Source: Paenibacillus popilliae ATCC 14706 (GTDB lineage Bacteria; Bacillota; Bacilli; Paenibacillales; Paenibacillaceae). From it: a stretch of DNA of 51,160 nucleotides. Below the pieces are notes generated by a model. The model did no database searches and was not told the origin of the DNA. It saw only the letters and a program-made list of their open reading frames with translations. Location of the stretch: positions 1 to 51,160 of the forward strand of contig NZ_BALG01000167.1 of NCBI RefSeq assembly GCF_000315235.1. Direction: 5' to 3'. The position numbers were made by a program, and so were the translations under genes. Within the stretch, counting starts at the first letter, position 1, and the number at the start of each line of letters is the position of its first letter. This document shows positions 18,250-26,993 of the stretch, piece after piece.

Positions 18250-18278
18250 GGAAAGAGCCCAGTTTTTGACCGGGCCAG
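18250..18278 (-). terminator. Terminator of the spoIIIA operon
   Basis: GCCCGGT/ACTGGGC (18269-18275 with 18257-18263) forms a 7-bp stem including one G-U pair, with loop CAAAA, followed by CTCTTTCC on the minus strand. It lies between the spoIIIAH stop and the accB promoter. The T-run is modest. Confidence 0.55.
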
Positions 18279-18294
18279 TTCCAACAACGCTGCA

Positions 18295-19008
18295 TTATTC
18301 CGACACATATTGCACGCTTACCTTGTCCTGCGTTATGTTCAGCTCTTTCATCATTTTCGAGATGATGTCCACTGCTTCCGACACTTCCATCTTGTTGCTC
18401 TGCACGACGACGGTGAACTGGTCGTCCTCCTGCGTGATCACCGCGCTGTTGTAATCTTTCTGCAGCTCGGTTTCCAGATTCGAGATTTTGACCTCGCGCT
18501 CTTCCAGTTGGTACATATCTTCATAGGCTTGCGCGAGCCTGTTGCCCGTTGTCTTATCGTCATTGATCATGCCCATCAGCTTTTCCAGCTTCTGCTGGTA
18601 CTGCTCGTTGCGCTCCATCTGCTTCTGCTCGATCGTGCTGCGCTTCATGACGCCTTCGGCCACGACTTGATCCAGCATCGCCTGCTCTTTGTCCTCCGGA
18701 GTCGCCTCTGGCGCCGCCGCATCCTCTCCTGGCTGTCCGCCTTCGACGTTGACCGCAGGGTCGGCTCCTTGCTCCGGAGCGGCCGTTCCGTTCTCTGCCG
18801 CCCTGGCCTGCGCGTCCTCCCCGATGGACACCTTGGTGACTTCCACTTGTGGAAGCGGGGGCGCTTCCGTCATATCGCCCTTCAACTGCTGCTCACCCGC
18901 CATTTCAGGAGCTGTCGGCGTGTCCTCCGTGAACAGATAATAAGCGGACAGCACCACCATCAAGCTAAGCATCGATACCAGCCATATCGTTTGTCTTTTC
19001 GTATTCAT
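18295..19008 (-). CDS. spoIIIAH: Stage III sporulation protein AH
   Basis: Mother-cell membrane protein whose extracellular domain pairs with forespore SpoIIQ to form the feeding-tube channel. There is one N-terminal membrane helix (IWLVSMLSLMVVLSAYYLF, about 8-26), then an acidic Ala/Pro/Glu-rich linker (about 30-115), then the YscJ/FliF-like ring-forming domain (about 130-237), ending in KMMKELNITQDKVSVQYVSE. It is 237 residues, about 20 longer than in B. subtilis because of the linker. Last gene of spoIIIAA-AH. Confidence 0.93.
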   Translation of the reverse strand: MNTKRQTIWLVSMLSLMVVLSAYYLFTEDTPTAPEMAGEQQLKGDMTEAPPLPQVEVTKVSIGEDAQARAAENGTAAPEQGADPAVNVEGGQPGEDAAAPEATPEDKEQAMLDQVVAEGVMKRSTIEQKQMERNEQYQQKLEKLMGMINDDKTTGNRLAQAYEDMYQLEEREVKISNLETELQKDYNSAVITQEDDQFTVVVQSNKMEVSEAVDIISKMMKELNITQDKVSVQYVSE

Positions 19009-19057
19009 CGTCCTTTTTCTCCTCCTTTACGATTCATGCATTGTGCAGGTTGATTTG

Positions 19058-19723
19058 CTACTCGGCGATTTTCCGCGGCACGACGGAGATTCGATAGACC
19101 GGTACATTCAGCCCTTTCTCGACCGCGTCGACGATGAGCGACTTAACGACGGCGTTCTCCGCCCCTTTGGCGACGATGACAACGCCGCGAATCTTCGGCT
19201 TGATGCGCTTGGTCACGAACGGCGTCTTGCCGTCGGAAGACTCATACATCACAATTTCGCCGTCCCGGGTATGCTGCGAAGTATGCCGCTTGCCTCCATT
19301 CGCATCGGTCTCGTCCGTCAACTGCTGGTTGTCCTTGAAGTTGCGCTGGACGACAATTTCTTCCGTCGAGTCAATCGTGACCAACACATCGACTTGTCCC
19401 ACCCCTACAATTTCCTCCAAGATGGACTTGACCCGGGCTTCGAATGTCATCTCCACCGACTCAAATGGGCCCGGCACGGCCGATGAGGAGGACGCGTTCT
19501 GCTCCGCGCCGTCAAATACGCCTACCGTCGGCGGCTCCCGGCCGACATTGCTTGGGCCCTGTGGCCATCCCCCGCCCCCGGACTGAAACGTGCCATACAA
19601 GAGGAGCGCCGCGCCGGCCAAGCCGAGAAGAAGCAGCCAGCGGAACGCTTTGATCCGTTTGGAACCGTTCGAGCCCTTGCCGATCCACTGTTCAATCTGC
19701 TGCAACCAATTCGCCAATGCCAT
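19058..19723 (-). CDS. spoIIIAG: Stage III sporulation protein AG
   Basis: Ring-forming component of the SpoIIIA-SpoIIQ complex. One membrane helix (WLLLLGLAGAALLLYGTF, about 29-46) precedes a periplasm-facing domain with SMTFEARVKSILEEIVGVGQVDVLVTIDSTEEIVVQRN-type strands and the end RIKPKIRGVVIVAKGAENAVVKSLIVDAVEKGLNV, both conserved in the family. It is 221 residues. A gap of about 120 bases separates it from spoIIIAF. Confidence 0.93.
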   Translation of the reverse strand: MALANWLQQIEQWIGKGSNGSKRIKAFRWLLLLGLAGAALLLYGTFQSGGGGWPQGPSNVGREPPTVGVFDGAEQNASSSSAVPGPFESVEMTFEARVKSILEEIVGVGQVDVLVTIDSTEEIVVQRNFKDNQQLTDETDANGGKRHTSQHTRDGEIVMYESSDGKTPFVTKRIKPKIRGVVIVAKGAENAVVKSLIVDAVEKGLNVPVYRISVVPRKIAE

Positions 19724-19845
19724 CGACCGCCTTTGCGTAGTATGGACCTGCTCTCACTTGTCCTATTTTCACCTATACGCGCGCGCGGCGATTTTATGAC
19801 GGTTTGTCCGCATTTTTTTGCGGCGGCACCCTTTTTGTAGGGGCC

Positions 19846-20604
19846 TTACGGGACAACGCATTCCGGCGACCAGGATACCACAATCTGCTCGGGCTTCACG
19901 AGCCAGGCGGAGGTAAGCGCTCCGACAGCGGCCTCCTCCAGGTGCAGGAGCTTGCTGCTGGCCGTACCGAAGGCTGGCGCGTCCTCCGGCGCTTCCGGCG
20001 GCGAGCTGCCGGCCTCGACCGGTTCGATCCGAACCGGCTCGATGGCCGCGACCGGTTCCGGCTCGGGCGGGCCGCCGCTGGCCGGAGCTGCCAGCGGCTC
20101 GGTCACCGGGACCTCCTCTAGGGTGAGCGCGATTCGAGCAATTACCAACTGCCCCTGGCTGGCGTCATGCATCAGCGCAACGTGCACGGCCGCCACCTGA
20201 GCGGCCGTCCCCCCGCTGGAGCCGGCGGCTCCCGCCTGGAGCAGCGCCCGTTGGATCTGCTCCTTCATACTCACTTCCATCTGCGCGCCGGCTAATCGGA
20301 GCGCCTCCTGTTCACGTGCACGCGCCAACCGTTCCCCTTCCAGCCGGATTTGCTCTAGGGTCTTCCCTTCGAGACTCTTGGCGGTCGAAGTACTCAGCAG
20401 CGCATCCCATTCGCGGACGAGCTCCGCCGTCACGTTGGAGTCGAACAGGCGCAGCAGCGGGGACAGTAGCGTAAGCAGAATAATCAGGCTGAGCATCAGC
20501 TTGACATAACGCTGCATCGAACGGTTCGGCAGCAGCAGGTCGATGAAGGCGGCCAGCAAAATCACCATGATGATCTCCTTGATCCATTGACTGAACCATT
20601 GCAT
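19846..20604 (-). CDS. spoIIIAF: Stage III sporulation protein AF
   Basis: Two N-terminal membrane helices (IIMVILLAAFIDLLLPN, about 11-27; and VKLMLSLIILLTLLSPLLRLF, about 34-54) are followed by a ring-building-motif domain, as in other SpoIIIAF proteins. At 252 residues it is longer than the B. subtilis protein (about 206), mainly through a Pro/Glu-rich insert (about 170-215) rich in SGGPPEPEPVA-type sequence. It lies 24 bases after the spoIIIAE stop. Confidence 0.9.
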   Translation of the reverse strand: MQWFSQWIKEIIMVILLAAFIDLLLPNRSMQRYVKLMLSLIILLTLLSPLLRLFDSNVTAELVREWDALLSTSTAKSLEGKTLEQIRLEGERLARAREQEALRLAGAQMEVSMKEQIQRALLQAGAAGSSGGTAAQVAAVHVALMHDASQGQLVIARIALTLEEVPVTEPLAAPASGGPPEPEPVAAIEPVRIEPVEAGSSPPEAPEDAPAFGTASSKLLHLEEAAVGALTSAWLVKPEQIVVSWSPECVVP

Positions 20605-20628
20605 ACTCCCGCCTCCCTTCTCTCCGGC

Positions 20629-21876
20629 CTACCTCATCATGACCGTGACATTGCCTGCCGTCAGCAGTATCGTGATGGCCAGGAAGAACATTAGGCCAAC
20701 GGCCGCGAGCGCCGCGAAGACGTAGATCATGCTTTTGCCGACCGTCTTGAGGCACTCGGCTGCCGGCGTGTCGCCAAGCGGCTGCATGATAGCGGAGGAG
20801 ACGTTGTAGATGAGCGCCAGCGTCACGATTTTCAGCGCCGGGAACGCGCAGATGAGCAGCAGGATGACCACGCCAGTCAAGCCGACCGCATTCTTGACGA
20901 GCAGCGAGGCGGATATGACCGTATCGGCGGCATCCGAGAAGACGCGGCCGACGACAGGCACGAAGTTGCCCGTAATATACTTCGCTGTCCGGACCGTAAC
21001 CCCGTCGGTAACCGAGCTCGTCGCGCCCTGCACGGAGATAACACCCAGGAAGACGGTCAGCAGAACGCCCAGCATGCCGATGCTGATATTGCGCAGCAAA
21101 TTGGCCAGTTGGGTTACTTTGTATTTGTCCGACAAGGCACTGATAATGTGCAGCAGCGTGGAGAAGAACAGCAGCGGGAACACGACAGTATAGATCAGCG
21201 TTCCAATGAAATGCACCATGAAGACGATGAGCGGGTGCATGACCGAAACCGTAACGAGATTGCCCATCGAAGCAAGCAGCGTGAACAGCAGCGGCACCAT
21301 CGCCATCATGAAATGAATCATGCCCGATATCGCTTCCTTCGCATAACCGATCGCGACATGGAAGCTGTTGATGGCCAAAATAATGATGACCATATAAGAG
21401 ACGGCATAGGCGATCTTGCTGACGGCATTCCGTTCAAACGCCGATTGCAGCGTCTCCAGCACCATGCTGAATACGGCCAGAATGACGATGGTCAGAATCA
21501 GCTTGCCGTTTTGGATCACTTCCTGCATCAGGAATTTGCCGAACGCTTGCAGCACCGCCCCGGCTGTAAGTTTCTCTCCCCCGGGAAGCAGTAGATCGGC
21601 AAATTCGGGCAGCGAGTCTCGGGGCAAAAAGCCGCTGTACTTGCCCAGCAGTTCGTTCCAATACCGCTCGACATCCGCCATATCCAGCTTGTCTGCCTGC
21701 TTGCGGCCCCACTGTTCAGTTACCGCCTGGACGCGGGAATTCCCCGTGTCCCCCTGAGCGGACTCGGGAGCAGCGTATCCGGACCCGATGCAGGCGAACA
21801 GGAAGCACAGCAGAGCCGAGGTCCAGATGTGCATCCTCTGCGGCGGTGGACTGTCTATCCGTCGTAATCGATTCAT
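20629..21876 (-). CDS. spoIIIAE: Stage III sporulation protein AE
   Basis: Polytopic protein of the SpoIIIA complex. An N-terminal signal-like helix (IWTSALLCFLFACIGSGYA) is followed by a soluble stretch and about six to eight membrane helices (e.g. LILTIVILAVFSMVLETL, LIYTVVFPLLFFSTLLHIISAL, AALAAVGLMFFLAITILLTAG). The conserved block SVQGATSSVTDGVTVRTAKYITGNFVPVVG is present. It is 415 residues. Confidence 0.94.
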   Translation of the reverse strand: MNRLRRIDSPPPQRMHIWTSALLCFLFACIGSGYAAPESAQGDTGNSRVQAVTEQWGRKQADKLDMADVERYWNELLGKYSGFLPRDSLPEFADLLLPGGEKLTAGAVLQAFGKFLMQEVIQNGKLILTIVILAVFSMVLETLQSAFERNAVSKIAYAVSYMVIIILAINSFHVAIGYAKEAISGMIHFMMAMVPLLFTLLASMGNLVTVSVMHPLIVFMVHFIGTLIYTVVFPLLFFSTLLHIISALSDKYKVTQLANLLRNISIGMLGVLLTVFLGVISVQGATSSVTDGVTVRTAKYITGNFVPVVGRVFSDAADTVISASLLVKNAVGLTGVVILLLICAFPALKIVTLALIYNVSSAIMQPLGDTPAAECLKTVGKSMIYVFAALAAVGLMFFLAITILLTAGNVTVMMR

Positions 21877-21888
21877 TCCCTCTCCACC

Positions 21889-22278
21889 TTATATTGGCAG
21901 CAATCTCATTACGGTCTCGATAATAACGCTTATGATCGGAACCGCCAGCACCATGATAAGTACCTTGCCCGCTAGCTCGATCTTCGAGGCGATCCCTTCC
22001 TGTCCGGCGTCCCGCACCACCTGGGCGCCGAATTCGGCAATATAGGCGATTCCGATAATCTTGAGAATCGTCTTCAGATAGACCGTCTGTATCCCGGATC
22101 GATCCGCCAGATCCTCCAGCACGTGAATGACGATATCGATTTTGCCGATAAGGAAAATAAAAATGATAACTCCGGTCACGGTCGAGATCAGAAAGCCGAA
22201 CATCGGCTTCTGTTCTTTGACCACCAGCACAAGGATGGCGGCAATCAATCCGAGACCGACCACCTGTATGATCTCCAC
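21889..22278 (-). CDS. spoIIIAD: Stage III sporulation protein AD
   Basis: Small membrane protein of the SpoIIIA complex, with helices at both ends and the family core KTILKIIGIAYIAEFGAQVVRDAGQEGIASKIELAGK. The GTG at 22278 behind GGTAGGTGG is preferred (129 residues); a GTG three codons upstream overlaps the ribosome site. It has 11 bases to spoIIIAE. Confidence 0.92.
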   Translation of the reverse strand: MEIIQVVGLGLIAAILVLVVKEQKPMFGFLISTVTGVIIFIFLIGKIDIVIHVLEDLADRSGIQTVYLKTILKIIGIAYIAEFGAQVVRDAGQEGIASKIELAGKVLIMVLAVPIISVIIETVMRLLPI

Positions 22279-22328
22279 GGAAACCACCTACCCGCAAAAT
22301 GCGGCCGCGCCGCGCTAGTCAACTTCAG

Positions 22329-22532
22329 TCATTGGAATAAAAATATGGTCCGGATCTCTTTAAAGAGTTGATCCAGCAGGCGAACGACCATGAACAGGAC
22401 CACGACAAAGCCGATGACCGTCACCCAATGCGCCATGTCCTCTTTGCCCATTTGCTTGAGCACGGTATGTATCATGGCCACGATAATGCCGATCCCGGCG
22501 ATTTGGAAAATGGCGCTGACATCCACATTCAT
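22329..22532 (-). CDS. spoIIIAC: Stage III sporulation protein AC
   Basis: A 67-residue protein with two membrane helices (IFQIAGIGIIVAMIHTVL and WVTVIGFVVVLFMVVRLL), the normal SpoIIIAC length. The ATG at 22532 gives MNVDVSAIFQIAG, matching the family start. It begins 11 bases beyond the spoIIIAB stop. Confidence 0.92.
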   Translation of the reverse strand: MNVDVSAIFQIAGIGIIVAMIHTVLKQMGKEDMAHWVTVIGFVVVLFMVVRLLDQLFKEIRTIFLFQ

Positions 22533-22543
22533 TTCATGGCACC

Positions 22544-23068
22544 TCAATACATCAAGATAACGGCCAACAAGCCGCTCAATACGCCGAGACTGCGGCACAT
22601 CGTGCCATACCGCTGGTATTCCTCGCGAGCCACGAATTCTTCCTGCTCCAGCTGCTTGATTGCATGGCGGATATGCTTGCGCTGATCATCGCGATCGCTG
22701 ATGCCGAGGCTGTAGCCCAATTCCAGCAGAACGCGCAAGTCTTCGTTCGCCAACGACGTATTCCCACGATGGCGCTCCCAGGCCAACTGCCACGCTTCGC
22801 GGGCAGTGAGCGGGACCGCATTTGCGTCGTCCATCGCCTGCGCCGCAGCGGCGAAGATGGCGTGCAGCGGAGGCGGCAGCTGACGGCTAATCTCGGCGAA
22901 CGCTGCTGGAAGCGGTGTATGGCCGTACATGATGGCCGTCTCCAGCCGCTGAAGCGCATAGTTGAGCAGGCGGAGCTGCTTCGGTCGCGCCCTGTAGGAA
23001 GCGGCCTTGAGCCAGCCGATGCTGGCTGTGGCGGCGATCAAGAGGACCGATCCGAGGAGCTTGATTAT
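22544..23068 (-). CDS. spoIIIAB: Stage III sporulation protein AB (apparent ATA start)
   Basis: Component of the SpoIIIA complex with type II secretion GspF-like features: membrane helices at both ends (KLLGSVLLIAATASIGWL and SLGVLSGLLAVILMY) and a conserved LLNYALQRLETAIMYGHTPLPAAFAEI. Homology places the first residue at the Ile of I-I-K-L-L-G, encoded by ATA at 23068-23066. SD GGAGGGGG lies five bases before it, and no ATG, GTG or TTG lies nearby. The only normal in-frame start, ATG at 23146, would add 26 residues inside spoIIIAA. The junction with spoIIIAA reads ATAA where the common coupling signal is ATGA. This gives 174 residues from ATA. Confidence 0.85.
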   Translation of the reverse strand: MIKLLGSVLLIAATASIGWLKAASYRARPKQLRLLNYALQRLETAIMYGHTPLPAAFAEISRQLPPPLHAIFAAAAQAMDDANAVPLTAREAWQLAWERHRGNTSLANEDLRVLLELGYSLGISDRDDQRKHIRHAIKQLEQEEFVAREEYQRYGTMCRSLGVLSGLLAVILMY

Positions 23069-24063
23069 TCCGGCCCCCTCCCTTCCATCGGCAGCACAGG
23101 CTTCTTCAGCACTCTTCCCTGTTCGTCGTAAACTTTGCGCTGCCATTCCCTTTTGGCCCGGCGAAGCGTGACAATGCGGCGGAAGGCCCCTTCCTCAAGC
23201 AGTTGCCGGAGGCCGGGGCGACGCAGCAGATCGTCCATATCCTCCGCATGCGCAGTAGCAATCAGGCGGACGCCGGCATGCATCGCCTCGCTCATCGCCA
23301 GCAAATCCTCCTCCCGTCCCGTCTCGTCGACAGCAAGTACATCGGGCGACATCGAACGGATGAACATCATCATCCCTTCCGCCTTTGGGCACCCGTCCAA
23401 CACGTCGGTCCGATAGCCGAGATCGTAGCTCGGCACGCCCTTGATACAGCCGGCAATCTCGGAGCGCTCGTCGACGACGCCTACCTTGAGCGCCTTCCAC
23501 CTCGCTTCGGGATGATGCCATAATCCGCTGCCGATTGCCCGCACAAGATCGCGCAGCAGTGTCGTCTTGCCCTGCTGCGGAGGCGATACGATCAGCGTAT
23601 GATGAATATGGGCATGCTTGAAATCAAGCAGCATCGGCATGACCGAAGCCGCGATGCCATGTACCTCGCGCGCAATCCGAAGATTGAAGCCGGTAATCTC
23701 CCGCAGATGGCTTACCCGGCCTTGTGCGAGCACCGTGCGGCCGGCGAGGCCAATCCGGTGTCCGCCCGGAATCGTAAGGAATCCACGGCGCAATTCTTCT
23801 TCCATCGTGTACAATGAATGATTCGTTATCAGATCGAGCATTTGATACCCATCCTCCCGGCTTGGGCGGTAGGCGTCATCTGGATTATCCGTCCGCTCCC
23901 CCTGCTCCGTTACGAGCTGGAAGTCATCCATGACGCCGATTTCGAGCGGGCGTCCTACGCGGATACGAATCTCCTCCAGTTCCCGACATGTACCAGCGGG
24001 CAGCCGCTGCAGGATGGATTTGAGCATCGGCGGCAGCACCGACGACCAGTTTCGTGCTTCCAT
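23065..24063 (-). CDS. spoIIIAA: Stage III sporulation ATPase AA
   Basis: Secretion-ATPase-like protein powering the SpoIIIA-SpoIIQ channel in the mother cell. Walker A is SPPQQGKTTLLRD (about 160-172); the Walker B-type segment is DVLAVDETGREEDL. Upstream lies ELEEIRIRVGRPLEIGV, typical of the family. It is 332 residues from the ATG at 24063 behind GGGAG; ATGs at 24087 and 24084 lack SD spacing. First gene of the eight-gene operon; its stop overlaps the proposed spoIIIAB start. Confidence 0.94.
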   Translation of the reverse strand: MEARNWSSVLPPMLKSILQRLPAGTCRELEEIRIRVGRPLEIGVMDDFQLVTEQGERTDNPDDAYRPSREDGYQMLDLITNHSLYTMEEELRRGFLTIPGGHRIGLAGRTVLAQGRVSHLREITGFNLRIAREVHGIAASVMPMLLDFKHAHIHHTLIVSPPQQGKTTLLRDLVRAIGSGLWHHPEARWKALKVGVVDERSEIAGCIKGVPSYDLGYRTDVLDGCPKAEGMMMFIRSMSPDVLAVDETGREEDLLAMSEAMHAGVRLIATAHAEDMDDLLRRPGLRQLLEEGAFRRIVTLRRAKREWQRKVYDEQGRVLKKPVLPMEGRGPE

Positions 24064-24120
24064 TGGCATTCTCTCCCGTGTCATCATTCAACATCCGGAC
24101 AACCAGGGCTTGTATCCCTA

Positions 24121-24149
24121 TATGTATGGCGCTGCGCCGCTTTTTATGC
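24121..24149 (-). promoter_or_regulatory. Sigma-E-like promoter upstream of spoIIIAA
   Basis: The minus strand has GCATAAA (24149-24143), 14 bases, then CATACATA (24128-24121), close to the sigma-E consensus (about KMATATT and CATACAnT). It lies about 55 bases before the spoIIIAA start. B. subtilis spoIIIA is known to be sigma-E-dependent. Confidence 0.5.
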
Positions 24150-24183
24150 CCTCGCCGGACCCGGCGCCTCGAATGTCCGGCTC

Positions 24184-24453
24184 CTACTTCTTCAATACGC
24201 CGATAAGCAGACAGGACACCCCGACCGCAATCCAGACAAGCTTGCTCCAGTTCAGCTTATCGGCGATGCCGATGAGACCGATGGTCGTCGTCGCGATAAG
24301 AATGAGCGGACCGATAATCGCAAGCAGAGAATTGACGGCCAGCGCCTTCACCGGCTCATTCAGCTTGAGCATAATCAGAGCCGCGGTAATTTCCAAGCAG
24401 CCCGACATGATGCGGAGCCCTGACATGCTGGCGACAAATTTATCGACGGACAA
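24184..24453 (-). CDS. yqhV: YqhV family protein (DUF2619)
   Basis: An 89-residue membrane protein with three predicted helices; the core RIMSGCLEITAALIMLKLNEPVKALAVNSLLAIIGPLILI is characteristic of YqhV. The start is TTG at 24453 directly behind AAGGGAGGTGAG. As in B. subtilis it sits immediately upstream of spoIIIAA, so a sporulation link is plausible, but no function is known. About 275 bases separate it from the divergent comA; apart from ribosome sites I see no clear element there. Confidence 0.85.
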   Translation of the reverse strand: MSVDKFVASMSGLRIMSGCLEITAALIMLKLNEPVKALAVNSLLAIIGPLILIATTTIGLIGIADKLNWSKLVWIAVGVSCLLIGVLKK

Positions 24454-24728
24454 CTTCTCACCTCCCTTCGCTGCGAGAATAACGGATAAAGCGGGGCGAT
24501 AGTTTCCAGCTCTGCCGGAGTCCGCAGGCGCAATCCGCGCAGCCTTCTTTTCCCATATATTGACCATTGTATGCGCGGCAGCGTCCCGTTCATGCTCTTC
24601 CCTTCGATTTCCGCCGTATCTTCTCCCACTCGATGACACTTTCCGTCCGGGTAGGCACCTATCAGCAAGTGGGCGCATATATTACTTGCATGATTTTACT
24701 AATCTGGGGACATGAAGGAGATTATGTG

Positions 24729-25544
24729 ATGGGTCTTTCCGAACCTCAAATCGCACAATGGCCTTGCGCCATGGCAGATCCGAGCGGAGTACGAACCCGC
24801 AAGCCGAGAACAACCGGATTGACGATGGTAATGGACAAAGGCTTGGGAGCGAACGCATTTGCCGATCTGCTCTCTACAGCTCATGAGCATATCGATATCA
24901 TTAAGCTGGGCTTCGGCACGGCTGCGGTTACGCCGACCCCGCTGTTGTCATGGAAGCTGGACACAGCCCGGCAATATGGGGTGATGGTGATGCCAGGGGG
25001 GACATTTCTTGAATATGCCGTCGTCAAAGGCATGGTCGAACCATTTTTTCATATGATGAAAGAAACAGGCTTCACTGGAATCGAAGTATCCGACGGGACG
25101 ATCGCGCTGCCGCGGCAGAAGCGCAATGAACTGATTCAGCGCGCCCGCGAGGTAGGGTTCTTCGTCTGCTCCGAATACGGGAAGAAAGCGGCCAGTTCCA
25201 CCTTCATTCGGGACGATGTTGTGAAAACGTTCAATGAAGATATTGCGCATGGCTCCGAATGGATGACGCTTGAAGGCAGGGAATCGGGAGCTGGCGTCGG
25301 CGTATATGACGAACACGGGGGCTGCGATACGGAAATGGTGTCGATGATTGCCGAAGCGGTGCATTCCCCCCAGCGGCTCATGTGGGAGTCTCCGCGCAAG
25401 GATCAGCAGACCGCCATTCTTCGAACGCTCGGTCCACAAGCGAATCTCGGCAATATCTCCCCGGATGACATTATTGCGTGCGAGGCGCTGCGGCGGGGAC
25501 TGCGTTCTGATACGATGGGTCATTTCCTGGATACGATGAAGTAG
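24729..25544 (+). CDS. comA: Phosphosulfolactate synthase (ComA/YitD type)
   Basis: Adds sulfite to phosphoenolpyruvate to give (R)-2-phospho-3-sulfolactate. It is a TIM-barrel protein of 271 residues, with characteristic blocks GLTMVMDKGLGANAFADLL, HIDIIKLGFGTAAVTP, GIEVSDGTIALP and WMTLEGRESGAGVGVYD. The start is ATG at 24729 behind GAAGGAG; the open frame extends further upstream without homology. It pairs with comB 57 bases downstream. In B. subtilis the yitCD pair makes sulfolactate that accumulates in spores. The name is unrelated to the competence regulator ComA. Confidence 0.93.
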   Translation: MGLSEPQIAQWPCAMADPSGVRTRKPRTTGLTMVMDKGLGANAFADLLSTAHEHIDIIKLGFGTAAVTPTPLLSWKLDTARQYGVMVMPGGTFLEYAVVKGMVEPFFHMMKETGFTGIEVSDGTIALPRQKRNELIQRAREVGFFVCSEYGKKAASSTFIRDDVVKTFNEDIAHGSEWMTLEGRESGAGVGVYDEHGGCDTEMVSMIAEAVHSPQRLMWESPRKDQQTAILRTLGPQANLGNISPDDIIACEALRRGLRSDTMGHFLDTMK

Positions 25545-25601
25545 AACTGCAGTCTAACGGCATCGCCAACGCAAAGGCGAGCGAGAGGAAGGGGAGCAAC
25601 T

Positions 25602-26324
25602 ATGCAGGTCGATGTTATTGCGAGCGTCAATGAAGCGAGGACGGTTGAACTGGCGAACCGGACGGTCATTGTCATCGATGTGCTTCGGGCGACGAGTACC
25701 ATCATTACGGCGCTGGCGCACGGGGCATCCGGCATCGTGCCGGTCGAAACGGTGCAGCAGGCCAAGCAGGCTGCCCGGGACGGGGACATAACGGGAGGCG
25801 AGCGCAACTGCAAAAAAATACCGGGCTTCGATGCAGGCAATTCTCCGTTCGAATATATGGGCGAGAGCGTGTACGGGAAACGTGTCGTGCTGACGACCTC
25901 GAACGGAACGCGGGCCATCCACAAGGCGTCGAAGGCCGACGTTATTTTGGCCGGCGCCTTCCTGAACGCGTCGGAATGTGCGCGCACCGCCTACCAATTA
26001 CGCAAGGACATTGCGGTATTATGCGCCGGCACGCAAGATGAATTCGCCTTCGAGGACAGTCTATGCGCCGGTCTCATCGTTACGGAGTTGTGTCGGCTTG
26101 GCCGCCAGGAACAGGAGATGCGCACGAATGACCTCGGAAGCATTCTCGTTAGCGCCTATCGCCATCATGCAGGAGAGATTACGGCGGCGCTGCTCAGCTG
26201 CTCCGGCGGGACGCGCCTTGCCAAGCTGGGATACGCAAAAGATGTCGAATACTGCGCCGACGTCGATACAGTGTCGGTCGTTCCGGTGTGGGTTCAGCAG
26301 ATGATGCTTCCGTTTGCGACATAG
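25602..26324 (+). CDS. comB: 2-phosphosulfolactate phosphatase (ComB/YitC type)
   Basis: Mg2+-dependent phosphatase removing phosphate from 2-phosphosulfolactate to give 3-sulfolactate. Family blocks are VIVIDVLRATSTIITAL, GGERNCKKIPGFDAGNSPFEY, TTSNGTRAI and the acidic loop CAGTQDEFAFEDSLCAG. It is 240 residues, starting ATG at 25602 after GGAAGGGGAG. It forms a two-gene unit with comA. Confidence 0.93.
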   Translation: MQVDVIASVNEARTVELANRTVIVIDVLRATSTIITALAHGASGIVPVETVQQAKQAARDGDITGGERNCKKIPGFDAGNSPFEYMGESVYGKRVVLTTSNGTRAIHKASKADVILAGAFLNASECARTAYQLRKDIAVLCAGTQDEFAFEDSLCAGLIVTELCRLGRQEQEMRTNDLGSILVSAYRHHAGEITAALLSCSGGTRLAKLGYAKDVEYCADVDTVSVVPVWVQQMMLPFAT

Positions 26325-26465
26325 GGCGCGGCCATTTATGGATGATAAGGTACGATCGTTGTTCTAAACGGAGAAGGCTTGTTCATACCGTTAGTAGAGG
26401 ATGTTCAATTACGTCCCTTCTTGATCAAGCGGACGGACAAACTTTCTTGTCGAGGAGCAATAATC

Positions 26466-26927
26466 ATGAATGGCGAGTTGGTACTGGTTGTACTTATTGT
26501 TGTCGGACTGGTCAGCCGTTCCCCGATCATTACGACGGCTGCATGCATCCTGCTTATCGTCAAGCTCGTACATCTGGAACGGTATCTGCCTGCCATCGAG
26601 CGGAGAGGACTGGAATTGGGGCTGTTGTTCCTGACGATAGCCGTGCTTGTTCCTTTCGCCGCCGAGCGGATTACGGCCGAACATCTATGGAGCACGCTGA
26701 CATCCTGGCCGGGAATTTTTGCGTTGGTCGGCGGGGCCGTCGCCACGTCCATGAACGGCCGGGGCCTGGAGCTGCTTAAAAGTGACCCGCAGATGATCGT
26801 CGGCCTTGTTGCCGGGTCTCTGATCGGGATTATTCTATTGCGAGGCGTGCCCGTAGGCCCGCTGATGGCGGCCGGAATAACGGCCTTGCTCTTGAGTATT
26901 TGCCGATGGATTATGGATAAGTTCTAG
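26466..26927 (+). CDS. UPF0756 (DUF441) membrane protein
   Basis: A 153-residue polytopic membrane protein with four to five helices. It begins [20 protein letters not shown] and contains [32 protein letters not shown], a family hallmark. Start ATG at 26466 follows GAGGAG. Function unknown. It follows comB after 141 bases with no obvious terminator between them, so it may be co-transcribed. Confidence 0.85.
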   Translation: MNGELVLVVLIVVGLVSRSPIITTAACILLIVKLVHLERYLPAIERRGLELGLLFLTIAVLVPFAAERITAEHLWSTLTSWPGIFALVGGAVATSMNGRGLELLKSDPQMIVGLVAGSLIGIILLRGVPVGPLMAAGITALLLSICRWIMDKF

Positions 26928-26944
26928 CCGCATCCCTCATGATA

Positions 26945-26976
26945 ACAAGCCGGCCCTCCCGGACCGGCTTATTTTG
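26945..26976 (+). terminator. Terminator after the comAB-UPF0756 genes
   Basis: AAGCCGG (26947-26953) pairs with CCGGCTT (26964-26970) and is followed by ATTTTGT. It lies between convergent genes. Confidence 0.7.
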
Positions 26977-26993
26977 TGCGCATCGTTCTTCCT

